From NCBI RefSeq assembly GCF_018742245.1, contig NZ_CP036132.1, positions 2,723,001 to 2,787,000 on the forward strand: a stretch of 64,000 nt of DNA, given 5' to 3'. The notes under the pieces were generated by a model. The model ran no database searches, was not told where the DNA came from, and was given only the letters and a program-made list of their open reading frames with translations. The position numbers and the translations under genes were made by a program. The stretch's first letter is position 1; each line of letters starts with the position of its first letter. Below, one piece after another: positions 1-10,400 of the stretch. Origin of the DNA: Bacillus mycoides. Its GTDB lineage: Bacteria > Bacillota > Bacilli > Bacillales > Bacillaceae_G.

Positions 1-299
1 GAAATGCCCTGACTTTGTGCAAACTTCTCAATTTCATTCATAATTAATTTTCCAGAACCCGCTTTACGATCAGTTGCCACTACACAAATTCGTTCAACTT
101 TACCAACGCCATCTACAATACGAAAACGTCCAGCTCCAATTGGCTTGCTATTATCGTATAACACAAAATGAGTAGCGGTTTTGTCATGTTCATCAATTTC
201 TTCTTCTACATCGACTTGTTGTTCTTCTATAAAAACCTTTTGTCGAATAGCGTAAGCATCTTCTAATTGTTGTTGATTATTTACGATTTCTACTATCAT
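1..299 (-). CDS. GNAT family N-acetyltransferase, 3' end cut by the window
   Basis: This gene reads leftwards off the window edge; about the first 99 codons are present. The start ATG at 297-299 is preceded by AAAGGAAG at good spacing. The residues show the N-terminal half of a GNAT fold like that of B. subtilis YjcF and E. coli ElaA: an acidic stretch around residues 32-42, a GAGRFR strand near residue 57, and VERICV followed by RKAGSGK, the acetyl-CoA pyrophosphate loop, near residues 69-83. The acceptor substrate cannot be told. It lies downstream of the aromatic operon on the same strand but 245 bases away, so it is probably a separate unit. The family is sure; the function is open. Confidence 0.85.
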   Translation of the reverse strand, partial: MIVEIVNNQQQLEDAYAIRQKVFIEEQQVDVEEEIDEHDKTATHFVLYDNSKPIGAGRFRIVDGVGKVERICVVATDRKAGSGKLIMNEIEKFAQSQGI

Positions 300-545
300 A
301 AATATTTCTTCCTTTCTAAGTTGAAATGTTTCATCAATTGTCCAGTTAATAAAATAAATGAAAACGATTAAAATCAATAGGTACCTTTCTTCTTGTTCGG
401 CTTCTTTTCAACGTTAAGGGAAAAACCTTGTCTCAAAAGTCCTATCGTTGTTAAATAATTCATTTTTAACATTGTAAGTAACTTGCTTATCAAGTCCTTA
501 CGAGCTTAATGTATATTTAATACTGTATACCTGCTTTTCATCCTA

Positions 546-1835
546 CTATTTAGCTAACTTTTGAAGTTCTTCGAAGAACGTAGGATATGATACTCCTACT
601 GCTTCTGCATCTTCAATTGTTGTTTCTCCTTCGGCTATACAGCCAGCAATTGCAAGCATCATTCCAATGCGATGATCACCGTGACTATGTACTGTATTTC
701 CTTTTAGCTTCGATTTACCGTAAATAATCATTCCATCATCAGTTGCTTCTATGCGAGCTCCTAGTTTCGTTAATTCCGCAACGACTGTATCGATACGATT
801 TGTTTCTTTCACTTTTAGCTCGTGTGCATCTTTAATGACTGTAATTCCGTCTGCTTGTGTTGCTGCTAAGGCGATAATTGGAATTTCATCGATTAGTCTC
901 GGAATAATATCCCCGCCGATTTCGATTCCTTTCAGTGACGATGTTTCAATTGTAATGTTTGCAGCTGGCTCTGATGCACCTTCGTTAATTGGCTCTACAG
1001 TAAACGTAGCCCCCATTTTCTCAAGAACATCAATAATACCTGTACGAGTCGGATTCATTCCTACATTTTGTAATAACAGTTTACTATTTGGAATAATTGC
1101 ACCTGCTACTAAGAAAAATGCCGCAGATGATACATCACCCGGAACTTGAACGTCTGTTCCTTTTAGATTTTGTCCACCAGCTAGTTTTACAGTTTTCCCT
1201 TCGCGAGTTACTGTAACGCCAAACGCCTCAAGCATTCTTTCTGTATGATCACGCGAAACGTGAGGTTCTGTAACAGTTGTTACACCTTCAGCACGAAGAC
1301 CTGCAAGTAAAATAGCTGATTTCACTTGCGCGCTTGCGACAGGTGAAGCATATTGGATCGCTTTTAAATCTCCTCCGCGTATTGTTAGCGGCGTAAACGT
1401 TCCTTCTTCTCGACCATCAATTTTTGCGCCCATTTGCTTTAGTGGATTTGTTACACGCTGCATCGGTCTCTTCGCAATTGAAGCATCACCTTGCACGCAA
1501 GAAAAGAATGGTGTGTTTGCAAGTATTCCTGACATTAATCGGATCGTTGTACCAGAATTACCAACATCTAATACAGCTTTTGGTTCTTGCAAACCTTCTA
1601 ATCCTTTTCCAATTACCGTAACTTCGTCTTCATTTTGCGTAATCTCTACTCCCATTTCTTTAAAACAAGAAATCGTACTTAAACAATCCGCACCAGGAAG
1701 AAATCCTTTAATTGTTGTTTTTCCATCTGCAATTGCGCCAAACATGACAGCGCGATGCGAAATTGATTTATCACCTGGGATTGTAATTGTGCCATTCAAT
1801 CCATTAGTTACAGGTTGTATTTTTGTTCCCTTCAC
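546..1835 (-). CDS. aroA: 5-enolpyruvylshikimate-3-phosphate synthase (EPSP synthase)
   Basis: It catalyses the sixth step of the shikimate pathway, joining phosphoenolpyruvate and shikimate-3-phosphate in the cytoplasm. The sequence has the N-terminal [10 protein letters not shown] loop, the NSGTTIRLM motif, RPMQRV, and late RLIDEIP and KVKETNRI motifs, over the usual two-domain length. I chose the GTG at 1833-1835, giving 429 residues, because AAGGTGAG lies just before it; an in-frame ATG at 1865 has no ribosome binding site and would overlap tyrA. It is the last gene of the aromatic operon, about 16 bases after tyrA. In B. subtilis nomenclature it is aroE. Confidence 0.96.
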   Translation of the reverse strand: MKGTKIQPVTNGLNGTITIPGDKSISHRAVMFGAIADGKTTIKGFLPGADCLSTISCFKEMGVEITQNEDEVTVIGKGLEGLQEPKAVLDVGNSGTTIRLMSGILANTPFFSCVQGDASIAKRPMQRVTNPLKQMGAKIDGREEGTFTPLTIRGGDLKAIQYASPVASAQVKSAILLAGLRAEGVTTVTEPHVSRDHTERMLEAFGVTVTREGKTVKLAGGQNLKGTDVQVPGDVSSAAFFLVAGAIIPNSKLLLQNVGMNPTRTGIIDVLEKMGATFTVEPINEGASEPAANITIETSSLKGIEIGGDIIPRLIDEIPIIALAATQADGITVIKDAHELKVKETNRIDTVVAELTKLGARIEATDDGMIIYGKSKLKGNTVHSHGDHRIGMMLAIAGCIAEGETTIEDAEAVGVSYPTFFEELQKLAK

Positions 1836-1851
1836 GTTCTCACCTTCTTTT

Positions 1852-2952
1852 TTAAATTGTTTCATACGTTTGGTATTCTTCTTTTCCTAGCGCCAGCTTT
1901 GCCTGCATGCGGTCTTCTTCTCTTTGGAAGCTAATTCTAAGCACCCCAAGCAATCCTTCGCGCGCTTCTAATATTTGCAAGTTTGTAATGCTAATTTCTT
2001 CTTCTGCTAAAATACTCGTAATATGAGCTAATGCCCCTACTTTATCTAAAACATCGACGTATAAGTCGTGATAGGCAGGAATTGCGCCTCTCTTTCGCAC
2101 TGGTAAAGAGTCACGGTATTCTTTCGCATCTGCAAAATAGCTTTGTATTTCTCCTGCATCTCCTTTAGAAACCGTCTTATATAACTCTTCCATTTCTGAG
2201 ATCCATTCTTCTAATAGTTCCAATAAATGACCGCGATTTTGTTTTACGATATCACTCCACATTTTCGGACTACTTGATGCGATACGCGTTATATCTTTAA
2301 ATCCGCCTGCCGCTAGTTGGTGAATAAGCGGGTTATCCCCTGCATGTTTCTCAACTTGTTTTACTAATCCTGCTGCGATTAAATGTGGGAAATGACTAAC
2401 TATTCCTGTTACATAATCATGTTCTTTTGTATTTAATACGAGAAAATGAGAACCTGTTCCTTTTAACCATTCTTTTAGCTCGTCTACTTGATCCGCCTGC
2501 ACGTGATTCATTGGCGTTAAAATGTAAAATGCGTTTTCAAAAAGGTGTGCCTTTGCACTTTCAACTCCTGTTTTGTGAGAACCTGCCATCGGATGACCGC
2601 CGATAAATGAAACTTTCTTTGTTAATAAAGCCTCCGCTTCATTCATGATTGTCCCTTTCGTACTTCCTACATCGGTAACAATGACATCTTCTCGTAAATG
2701 AAATGATGCAAGTTTGTGTAATAACTTTTTCGTTTCTTCAACTGGAGAGGCAAAAACAATTAAATGTGCCTCCTCACATGCACTCTGTAAATCTACTGCT
2801 ACTTCATCAACTACATGTAATTCTTTTGCGCGCTCTACTTGCTCTTTAAATATGTCATAGCCGGTAATCGTTACATCGTGCTCTTTTTTTATCGCTAATG
2901 CAAGTGAGCCTCCTATTAATCCTGTTCCAATTAATACTACCTTTTTACACAT
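1852..2952 (-). CDS. tyrA: Prephenate dehydrogenase with C-terminal ACT domain
   Basis: It oxidatively decarboxylates prephenate to 4-hydroxyphenylpyruvate, the committed step to tyrosine. An N-terminal NAD-binding Rossmann motif ([10 protein letters not shown]) is followed by the prephenate dehydrogenase body, with TDVGSTKG and [12 protein letters not shown], which carry active-site residues. About 70 C-terminal residues form an ACT domain ([15 protein letters not shown]), probably for feedback by tyrosine. The start at 2952 overlaps the hisC stop by eight bases (ATGTGTAA), which suggests translational coupling. In-frame ATGs at 2961 and 2988 would give longer forms, but neither has a clear ribosome binding site. 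Confidence 0.94.
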   Translation of the reverse strand: MCKKVVLIGTGLIGGSLALAIKKEHDVTITGYDIFKEQVERAKELHVVDEVAVDLQSACEEAHLIVFASPVEETKKLLHKLASFHLREDVIVTDVGSTKGTIMNEAEALLTKKVSFIGGHPMAGSHKTGVESAKAHLFENAFYILTPMNHVQADQVDELKEWLKGTGSHFLVLNTKEHDYVTGIVSHFPHLIAAGLVKQVEKHAGDNPLIHQLAAGGFKDITRIASSSPKMWSDIVKQNRGHLLELLEEWISEMEELYKTVSKGDAGEIQSYFADAKEYRDSLPVRKRGAIPAYHDLYVDVLDKVGALAHITSILAEEEISITNLQILEAREGLLGVLRISFQREEDRMQAKLALGKEEYQTYETI

Positions 2953-4045
2953 TTGCCTCATCTCGAGACTTACTTTTTTTATTTTCAAAGTGTTGTTTTA
3001 ACACTGAAATCACTCCCTCATTTTGTTCCCTTGTTCCAATTGTAATGCGCACGCCATTTGGAAACGGACGAATAATAAAACCAGCGTGCGCGCAAGATTC
3101 ATAAATTTCTCCAGCATCATCTACTGGTAAGAAGATAAAGTTCGTTTGCGACGGATAAAACGGGATTTCATTTTCTGTACAAAAACTTTCGTACTGGTGT
3201 AATCCCTCTTTATTAACACGTACTATTTCCTCAATAAACGCTTCATCACTAAAGGCAATCGTTGCCGCTTTTTGCGCTAATGAAGATACGTTAAATGGCA
3301 AACGGACAACATTTAATTTCTCAATTAACTCTTCCTGCCCTATTGCATATCCGACGCGGAAAGAAGCTAATCCGTATGCTTTAGAAAATGTTCTAAGTAC
3401 AAGAATGTTTTTATGCTTTTCCAGAAGTGGTAATATCTCTGGAAAATCTTTTGCTGTTACGTATTCATAGTACGCTTCATCAATGACAATTAACGTATTT
3501 TCACTAATACCTTCAATAAATCGAGTCAATTTTTGCTCATTAACATATGTGCCTGTCGGATTATTCGGATTACAAATCCAAACGATTTTTGTATGTTCAT
3601 CAATTGCTGAAGAAACTTCGTCTAGATCATATACACCGTTATTTAAAGGAACTTCTTTCACTTTACATCCTTCAATAACCGCATGGTGACGATATTGAGG
3701 GAATGTCGCACCAGCAGTAACAATGTTATCTCCTGCTCTGAGCACTGCACGGCTTATAATTTGAATGACTTCATCGAGCCCACTACCACAAAGTACTTGT
3801 TCCATTTTCACTTGTAATTTCTCTGCAATCGTTTGACGGAGCGTTGTAGCTCCGCCATCTGGATACAATGCATGTTCCTGCCACGATTTTTGTAATTCTC
3901 CTAAAACACGAGGTGAACAGCCAAATGGATTTTCATTTGATGCTAACTTAACAAATGAATGATTCCCGTATACTTCTTTCATTTGCTCTGGTGATTTACC
4001 TGGTTTATACGGTTGTAATGATGATAGTTGATCTTTTACTCGCAT
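2945..4045 (-). CDS. hisC: Aromatic / histidinol-phosphate aminotransferase (HisC type)
   Basis: A PLP-dependent class I/II aminotransferase of 366 residues. Seen: the substrate-side segment KLASNENPFG, the aspartate motif NPNNPTGT, the VIDEAYYEY segment, and the PLP-lysine motif TFSKAYGLASFRVGY. In a tyrosine operon it most likely transaminates 4-hydroxyphenylpyruvate and phenylpyruvate; in Bacillus HisC enzymes can serve both histidine and aromatic pathways. It lies between aroC and tyrA, 18 bases after aroC and overlapping tyrA. If the strain has a second hisC in a his operon, this is the paralogue called hisC2 in related genomes. Confidence 0.93.
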   Translation of the reverse strand: MRVKDQLSSLQPYKPGKSPEQMKEVYGNHSFVKLASNENPFGCSPRVLGELQKSWQEHALYPDGGATTLRQTIAEKLQVKMEQVLCGSGLDEVIQIISRAVLRAGDNIVTAGATFPQYRHHAVIEGCKVKEVPLNNGVYDLDEVSSAIDEHTKIVWICNPNNPTGTYVNEQKLTRFIEGISENTLIVIDEAYYEYVTAKDFPEILPLLEKHKNILVLRTFSKAYGLASFRVGYAIGQEELIEKLNVVRLPFNVSSLAQKAATIAFSDEAFIEEIVRVNKEGLHQYESFCTENEIPFYPSQTNFIFLPVDDAGEIYESCAHAGFIIRPFPNGVRITIGTREQNEGVISVLKQHFENKKSKSRDEANV

Positions 4046-4063
4046 GTTAACCCCGCCTTTTCA

Positions 4064-5236
4064 TTAAAATTCTTTTGCGTATTTGTTATGTTGCGTAATG
4101 TTTTGCTTTAGTAATTCCATGCGGTCTTTTCCGAATTGTTCGACTAGTGAATCTGCAAGTTCCCATGCAACAACCGCTTCAGCTACAACACCTGCTGCAG
4201 GTACTGCACAGCTATCAGATCTTTCAATACTCGCTTGGAACGCTTCTTTCGTATCAATATCTACGCTTGCTAACGGTTTATATAATGTAGGAATTGGCTT
4301 CATTACACCTCTTACTACAATTGGCATACCTGTTGTCATACCACCTTCTAAACCACCCGCATTATTTGTTTTTCTCGTGTATCCTTTCTCTTCATCCCAC
4401 ATAATTTCATCGTGCACTTTACTTCCCGGCTGTCTTGCCGCTTCAAAACCAATTCCGATTTCAGCACCTTTAAATGCATTCACGCTCATAATAGCACCGG
4501 CAAGTTTTGCATCTAATTTACGGTCGTAATGGACGTAGCTACCAACTCCAATTGGCATACCTTCTGCAATTACTTCAACAATACCACCGATTGAATCTCC
4601 GCTGCTTTTCGCATCATCAATCGCATCCATCATCTCTTGTTCTACTTCTTTATCTAAACAGCGAACAGGTGAATTTTCAGTAATCGTTTGAATTTCTTCT
4701 ATCGGCAAGTGAGTAATAGGCTTCGCTTTTACTCCGCCAATTTCAAGAACATGTCCTGCGATTTCCACACCTAGTTCTTTCAAAATTTGTTTCGCAACTG
4801 CACCAGCCGCAACTCTAACAGTCGTTTCTCTTGCAGAAGAGCGCTCTAATACGTTTCTTATATCACGATGACCGTATTTAATTGCCCCGTTTAAATCCGC
4901 ATGTCCTGGACGTGGTTTTGTAATCGTACGCTTCATTTCTTTACTTTCTTGCTCTGAAATTGGTTCTGCGCCCATTACTTTCGTCCAATGTTTGAAATCA
5001 TCATTTTTTACGATTAACGTAATCGGTGAACCGAGTGTCATCCCGTGACGTACACCACTTACAATTTCAACTGTATCTGTTTCAATTTGCATGCGTCTTC
5101 CGCGCCCATGCCCTTTTTGTCTTCTTAATAATTCTTTATTAATATGTTCCGCCGCGAGTGTTAAACCTGCTGGTACACCCTCTAAAATAACTGTTAACTG
5201 CGGACCATGTGATTCTCCAGCTGTAATGTATCTCAT
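4064..5236 (-). CDS. aroC: Chorismate synthase
   Basis: It makes chorismate from EPSP and needs reduced FMN. The protein is 390 residues with the three family signatures: GESHGP near the start, [19 protein letters not shown] in the first third, and [25 protein letters not shown] occurs late. The ATG is preceded by AAGGGGTAAGAG. It is the first gene after the internal T-box at 5264-5500, so in this operon chorismate synthase and everything downstream are separately controlled by tRNA charging. In B. subtilis nomenclature it is aroF. Confidence 0.97.
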   Translation of the reverse strand: MRYITAGESHGPQLTVILEGVPAGLTLAAEHINKELLRRQKGHGRGRRMQIETDTVEIVSGVRHGMTLGSPITLIVKNDDFKHWTKVMGAEPISEQESKEMKRTITKPRPGHADLNGAIKYGHRDIRNVLERSSARETTVRVAAGAVAKQILKELGVEIAGHVLEIGGVKAKPITHLPIEEIQTITENSPVRCLDKEVEQEMMDAIDDAKSSGDSIGGIVEVIAEGMPIGVGSYVHYDRKLDAKLAGAIMSVNAFKGAEIGIGFEAARQPGSKVHDEIMWDEEKGYTRKTNNAGGLEGGMTTGMPIVVRGVMKPIPTLYKPLASVDIDTKEAFQASIERSDSCAVPAAGVVAEAVVAWELADSLVEQFGKDRMELLKQNITQHNKYAKEF

Positions 5237-5263
5237 TTCTCTTACCCCTTTATTATTTTTTTG

Positions 5264-5500
5264 TACAAAAAAGTCCCTACTGAGCGCTCAGTAGGGACGA
5301 TGTTTATCGCGGTACCACCCTAGTTGTAGACTTATTTCGTCTACCTCTCTTCTGCTTTAACGATCGTTTGACCGTCTTTCCCTTCAAAAGTTGGCGGGAA
5401 AGATGCTCCAAGGCTGTAATTCATGCTTACCTTTGTACTGATTCACACCGACCATCAGCTCTCTTTAACAGTGAGATAAGCACTACTGTTTCCTCTTCAG
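5264..5500 (-). promoter_or_regulatory. T-box riboswitch (tyrosine) before aroC
   Basis: On the minus strand a stem I region is followed by the T-box core AGGGTGGTACCGCG (5308-5321) and a terminator hairpin with GTCCCTAC arms (5273-5298) and a U-tract. The probable specifier triplet is UAC (complement of 5416-5418), read as GAAU-UAC-A, which fits the usual purine after the specifier. The T-box bulge UGGU would pair with a tRNA ending ACCA. Uncharged tRNA-Tyr should favour antitermination and expression of aroC-hisC-tyrA-aroA. The 5' limit is approximate. Confidence 0.93.
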
Positions 5501-5518
5501 TGCATATATGATATGGAA

Positions 5519-6595
5519 TTAAGATAATTTATTTTTGAAACCTTTTAACTCATCCATGAATCTATGGAATTCTGGAATATCCATTTGTTGCGCAGAATCT
5601 GATAACGCAACTGCTGGGTCCGGATGTACTTCCGCCATTACTGCATCTGCTCCAATTGCAAGTGCCGCTTTCGCTGTTGGTAATAATAGATCTCTACGTC
5701 CTGTTGAATGTGTTACGTCAACGATAACTGGTAAATGTGTTTCTTTCTTTAAAATCGGTACTGCTGAAATGTCTAATGTGTTACGTGTCGCTCTTTCGTA
5801 TGTGCGAATACCGCGCTCACAAAGAATAATTTGGTCATTACCTTGTGCAATAATGTATTCCGCTGCATTAATGAACTCATCAATTGTTGCTGCTAATCCA
5901 CGTTTTAGTAATACTGGCTTATTAACTTTACCTACAGCTCGTAGTAAATCGAAGTTTTGCATGTTACGTGCTCCAACTTGAATTACATCAACGTATTCTA
6001 GCGCCATTTCTACGTCATTCGGATTTAAAATTTCACTAATAATCGCTAAGTCGAACTCATCTGCTACTTGGCGTAAAATTTGTAAACCTTCTACTCCTAA
6101 ACCTTGGAAATCGTATGGAGATGTTCTCGGTTTGAAAGCACCGCCGCGCATTAATTTAAGTCCTTGATCTTTCATCGCTTGCCCTACTTGGCGAACTTGC
6201 TCTAAACTTTCTACCGCACAAGGTCCCATAATGAACGTTTGTGTTCCGTTTCCAATCAATTCACCTTTAACATTAACAATTGTATTTTCTTTTTTCTTTT
6301 TACGTGAAACTAGTAATGCTTTACGGTTATCATCTTCTTGTAATTCTAAGCTTGCTTTGAAAATCGTTTTGAAAATATGTTGAACCGTTGACGTTTCGAA
6401 TGGTCCTTCGTTATGCTCTGCGATCATATCAAGCACTTCACGCTCACGTACTGGATCGAAGCGTTTCGTACCTTGTACTTGTTTTTGCTCTCCAATTTTT
6501 TGAACGATTTCACCGCGTTTGTTTAAAAGGTGTAATAGTTGTAAGTTAATTTCATCTACCTGTTTACGTAATTGATCTAATTCATGATTTGCCAT
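5519..6595 (-). CDS. aroG: Bifunctional chorismate mutase / DAHP synthase
   Basis: A fusion of an AroQ-type chorismate mutase (residues about 1-85: [43 protein letters not shown]) with a type I-beta DAHP synthase ([44 protein letters not shown]). It makes DAHP from PEP and erythrose-4-phosphate, and the mutase domain usually gives prephenate or chorismate feedback in Bacillus. The ATG at 6593-6595 follows AGAGGAGGA; an upstream in-frame extension to 6676 lies in the leader and is unlikely. It is the first gene of the operon, behind two tandem T-boxes. In B. subtilis it is called aroA. Confidence 0.95.
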   Translation of the reverse strand: MANHELDQLRKQVDEINLQLLHLLNKRGEIVQKIGEQKQVQGTKRFDPVREREVLDMIAEHNEGPFETSTVQHIFKTIFKASLELQEDDNRKALLVSRKKKKENTIVNVKGELIGNGTQTFIMGPCAVESLEQVRQVGQAMKDQGLKLMRGGAFKPRTSPYDFQGLGVEGLQILRQVADEFDLAIISEILNPNDVEMALEYVDVIQVGARNMQNFDLLRAVGKVNKPVLLKRGLAATIDEFINAAEYIIAQGNDQIILCERGIRTYERATRNTLDISAVPILKKETHLPVIVDVTHSTGRRDLLLPTAKAALAIGADAVMAEVHPDPAVALSDSAQQMDIPEFHRFMDELKGFKNKLS

Positions 6596-6763
6596 TTGGA
6601 AATCCTCCTCTAATGTTTTAAAAGTATAGTAAGAGAATGTAAAATTCTCTATTTTCTGAACTGATAAATTATACAAATTTAAAGTGGAATCGATACCTCT
6701 TCTTATTTTAAACTAATAATTACCATAAAAACACTATCTACTAGTTAAAAATCACTTTTTTTG

Positions 6764-7015
6764 TACAAAAAATCCCTACTGATCCAATCAGTAGGGACGA
6801 TATTTATCGCGGTACCACCCTAGTTGTAGACTTATTTCGTCTACCTCTCTTCATTGTTAACGATCATCTGACCGTCTTTCCCTTCATAAAGACAATAGTA
6901 TCTTTACTACGAAAAAGATGCTCCAGGACTGTAATTCGCTCTTGTTTTTGTACTGGTTCGCACCAACCACCAGCTCTCTGTTACAGGGAAACAACAACTA
7001 CTCCTTTTCCTTTCA
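6764..7015 (-). promoter_or_regulatory. T-box riboswitch (tyrosine), proximal member of a tandem pair
   Basis: The T-box core lies at 6808-6821, the specifier UAC at the complement of 6931-6933, and a terminator hairpin with CCCTACTGAT arms at 6774-6797 followed by a U-tract. It is nearly identical to the elements at 7052 and 5264. It is the second antitermination checkpoint in the leader of the DAHP synthase gene. The 5' limit is approximate. Confidence 0.92.
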
Positions 7016-7051
7016 ACGCATATATATTTTATTTTCAAGTTGGACCATTAA

Positions 7052-7315
7052 AATACAAAAAGTCCCTACTGAATAAATCAGTAGGGACGATATTTATCGC
7101 GGTACCACCCTAGTTGTAGACTAACTTTCCGTCTACCTCTCTTCACTGTTAACGATCATTTGACCGCTCTTTCTTCATAAAGACAATACTATCTTTACTA
7201 CGAAAAAGATGCTCCAAGACTGTAATTCATGATTATCCCTGTACTGGTTCACACCAACCACCAGCTCTCTGTTACAGTAAGACTAACCACTACTGTGATC
7301 TCTTCATTGCACTTT
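7052..7315 (-). promoter_or_regulatory. T-box riboswitch (tyrosine), distal member of a tandem pair
   Basis: The T-box core lies at 7098-7111, the specifier UAC at the complement of 7222-7224, and a terminator hairpin with GTCCCTACTGA arms at 7062-7088 followed by a U-tract. It is the first checkpoint after the promoter at 7357-7386. Between this element and the next there are only about 40 bases and no open reading frame. The 5' limit is approximate. Confidence 0.92.
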
Positions 7316-7356
7316 GTTTATTCAAATGTTTTTGAAATTGAATAAGTATGATTCGT

Positions 7357-7386
7357 ATTATAGAACGCTTTTCAAAACACTGTCAA
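7357..7386 (-). promoter_or_regulatory. Sigma-A promoter of the aromatic operon
   Basis: The minus strand carries TTGACA, an 18-base spacer and TATAAT: both boxes are perfect consensus. Transcription would start near 7350, giving an untranslated leader of about 755 bases that contains both T-boxes. A strong promoter with control left to antitermination is the usual T-box arrangement. Confidence 0.85.
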
Positions 7387-7423
7387 CAACTTTTTATTTA
7401 TTTTTTAAAAATCCGTTTTCGCC

Positions 7424-10400
7424 TTATGATTCCTCTTGTAAATTCTCCGTTACAATTCCGATACGAATTATCTCATTTTCTATTAAATTCAATACATGTC
7501 TTTCTACACCATACTTGGTTAATAGTTCTTTTATTTGTATAATTTCACTTTCAAGTAAATCGGCTTCTTGACACGTCTGAAGTAAAGTGAAAAACACATT
7601 TGCATACAATTCTTTATACGCTTTCAAACTCTCTTTCTTTTCAAGTATCTCTATAAACAACTGTTTCATTTCTTCTTGATTACATTGTCCTTCCACACCT
7701 TGAAATTTACTCGAAATAATATTTAGTCCTTTTTCTAAAACCTCATCCATGCATAAAACAATACGTAAAAGCATCATGTATTCTCTCGTTGATATTACGC
7801 CCATTTTCGGACGTTCTCTTAAAAACACACTAAGCCACGCTGTCCAAAATTTTTGTTGTTCCTTACCACTTAACGTTTTTACGTAGTAGAATAAATACTG
7901 CATAAATTTAATTTTATTTTCTTCGTTTTCTTGCATCAAAAGTGGATATAACCAATCTGTTTTTTGCTCCCAATATAATACGCATTTAATAAATACAAAG
8001 CTAAGCCATTTTAAAAATGCTTCTCTCGTATATGGATGTAGTGCCTCTAAATGTTCTACCGCATACTTAATATATCGCCTTATTTCTGTAAACAAAGGCA
8101 CATTAATTTGCGTATAACATAATCCCGCCCACGCATATTTCGTAAGCTCACTTTCTTTCTTTAAATCTAAGTAAGGTAATAAATTTTTTCGACACCATTG
8201 CTTCTCAATATGGTATAAAAACGTAATATCTGCTGTTAAACGAGCAAACATAAAGTTCTTTCTTTCCGAAGTAATCCTTACCTGCTCCTCAAATAAAAAT
8301 AAATATTCATACACGTTGCGATCGTATAAATGATCATATGCTAACAGTTTTAGTAATACAGCAGTCATCTTCCCAACAGGATGCTGAATAGATTCATTGT
8401 AAAACTCTTGTTTTCCAATCTTAAAATCCGATTCCCCTCTCATAACTTGTGGAAGTACAGAAAAAGAAAAACGTTTTACAATCCGTATACTATTTTCATC
8501 TAACTCTTCTAATCGATTACTAATTTCATATAGAAAATTACTAATTAACCAATGAAAAGCAGTATTTCTAACAAACTTCTGCAATAACGGTATAATCTTT
8601 TGAATTTGTTCATTCGTCAAATTTCTGTTATTTCGCCATTCTCTAATACACACAAACCATACTTCATTACTAATTTCGTGCACGCCTACTAGTTGATAAG
8701 CAAACGAAATACTCCACTCTACATTCAATTTACACGCTTTTGATAACATCTCTGAAAAATGACGTTGCTCAAAAACACCATCTCTTGAAAATTGCCGAAC
8801 TTGCTCCATTATTTCATCGTCTTTCAGCTGCAGCAATCCATCAGCTGTTACATTGCATGTAATACGTTGTTCATTTGCCTCTTTCTTTGGAACACTGTAT
8901 TGATCTGAAGAAAAATGAGGGTGTTTCTGTTTCATTAGCTCATATCCTTCCGCCGTACACTTACTATTCGGATCACACGTGAATAGTAAGTCTAATACAA
9001 GACAAGCATCAAACGCCCTCTCTTCTGCAAGATACTCTAATACATGTTGAATTACTTCTTCTTTCGTTTCTTCTAAAGCATCTGCGTAATAATTCTTTAA
9101 AAGTTGAAACACTTCATGTTTACATGTGAAATCTAAAAGAACATCTGCATGTAACGACCACTTCAGTTTGTCATCCGCTGTAATGAATACATTATTAATC
9201 ATTGCTTCAATCGCAATTCGCTTTTGAAGTACGCTATCAGTTTCAATCATTTCTGTAATATAATAATTTGCTTTTTTCTCATTGTTTTCACATAAATATG
9301 TAAGACACTCTTTTACAATTTGAATTAAAAATGTAAAATCATTTTGCTGTAACTCCTGCACTGAAATTTCTCTATCTCTTTTTTTCAGTGCATGTTGTCT
9401 TAATGACAATAGTTGTATCTTTTCTAATCCCATAACCATAATTGGATTTGCGTAGTAAGCGATATGTGGTCTCATTTTCTCTTTCCAAATTTGCTCCACA
9501 TGAGAAAAAATAGGCATTGGTATACGACTCGATTCCTCGAGTTCAATCGACTCTTGCGTATCATTTCCCCATCTTCTTACACGCTTCAGTTTAAGTTTCC
9601 CGTCTAAAATAAACGTTAATAGCAACAAGCCAATTTCTTTATGCTCAGGGAAAGAACATTTTTGCAATAAATATGTGATCATTTCAATAGAGCTACTATC
9701 TTTCTCTGCTGTTTCTAATAAAAGCAATGTCCATCTTGCAAACAACAAAGGGTCCATCGTTTCTTTCGTTTCGTTTAAGTAAGTACAAATTGTTCGCCAC
9801 CATAACGGGGATATTTTAGAATGATTTTTAAAAATCAATTGAAATAGTTCTTTTTGATGACTAAATAGAAATTGCCCCACTAACCATTCCGCAAGCAATT
9901 CATCTACTTCATCATAATTTGCTGTAAGCAGAAATAAGTTTCTTAATTTCCCTTCTGCTTCAAGCCATTCCACCCATTCATAATCACGAGCAAATTCAAC
10001 GAAGTACCGAACGGTTTCAATTTTTTTTATTGACTGTTTTATATAGGATAATTGCTCCTGCTCTACTGATGGAGGAACGGTTACAATATCACGAATACGC
10101 ATTCTTTTCGTAATATAATTATCCCCCATTAATTCCGCCCACCGCTTCACCGCTTTCACAAGTGCCTGATGATTATTTGCTTTATTCGGATACACAATCG
10201 GTCTTATCCCTAAATGCTCCCAATGATATGTATTATCACCTTGTGCGACGAAAGCATAACGCCTTGTACTCGGTGGTAAGCCTGTTGCTAAATATTTCAT
10301 TACAGGATCATTATGACTATACCCAACGAATAAAACAGTGTAATTTGAAAATAAATCAACTAAAAATCGTCTCGCCCATCCTTCTGTTAAGTAAGCCCTT

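Noticed and set aside
5416..5418. Alternative reading of the T-box specifier as UUA (leucine)
   Set aside because: UUA would be followed by C, against the usual purine, and a leucine signal makes no sense for an aromatic operon; UAC followed by A fits tyrosine.
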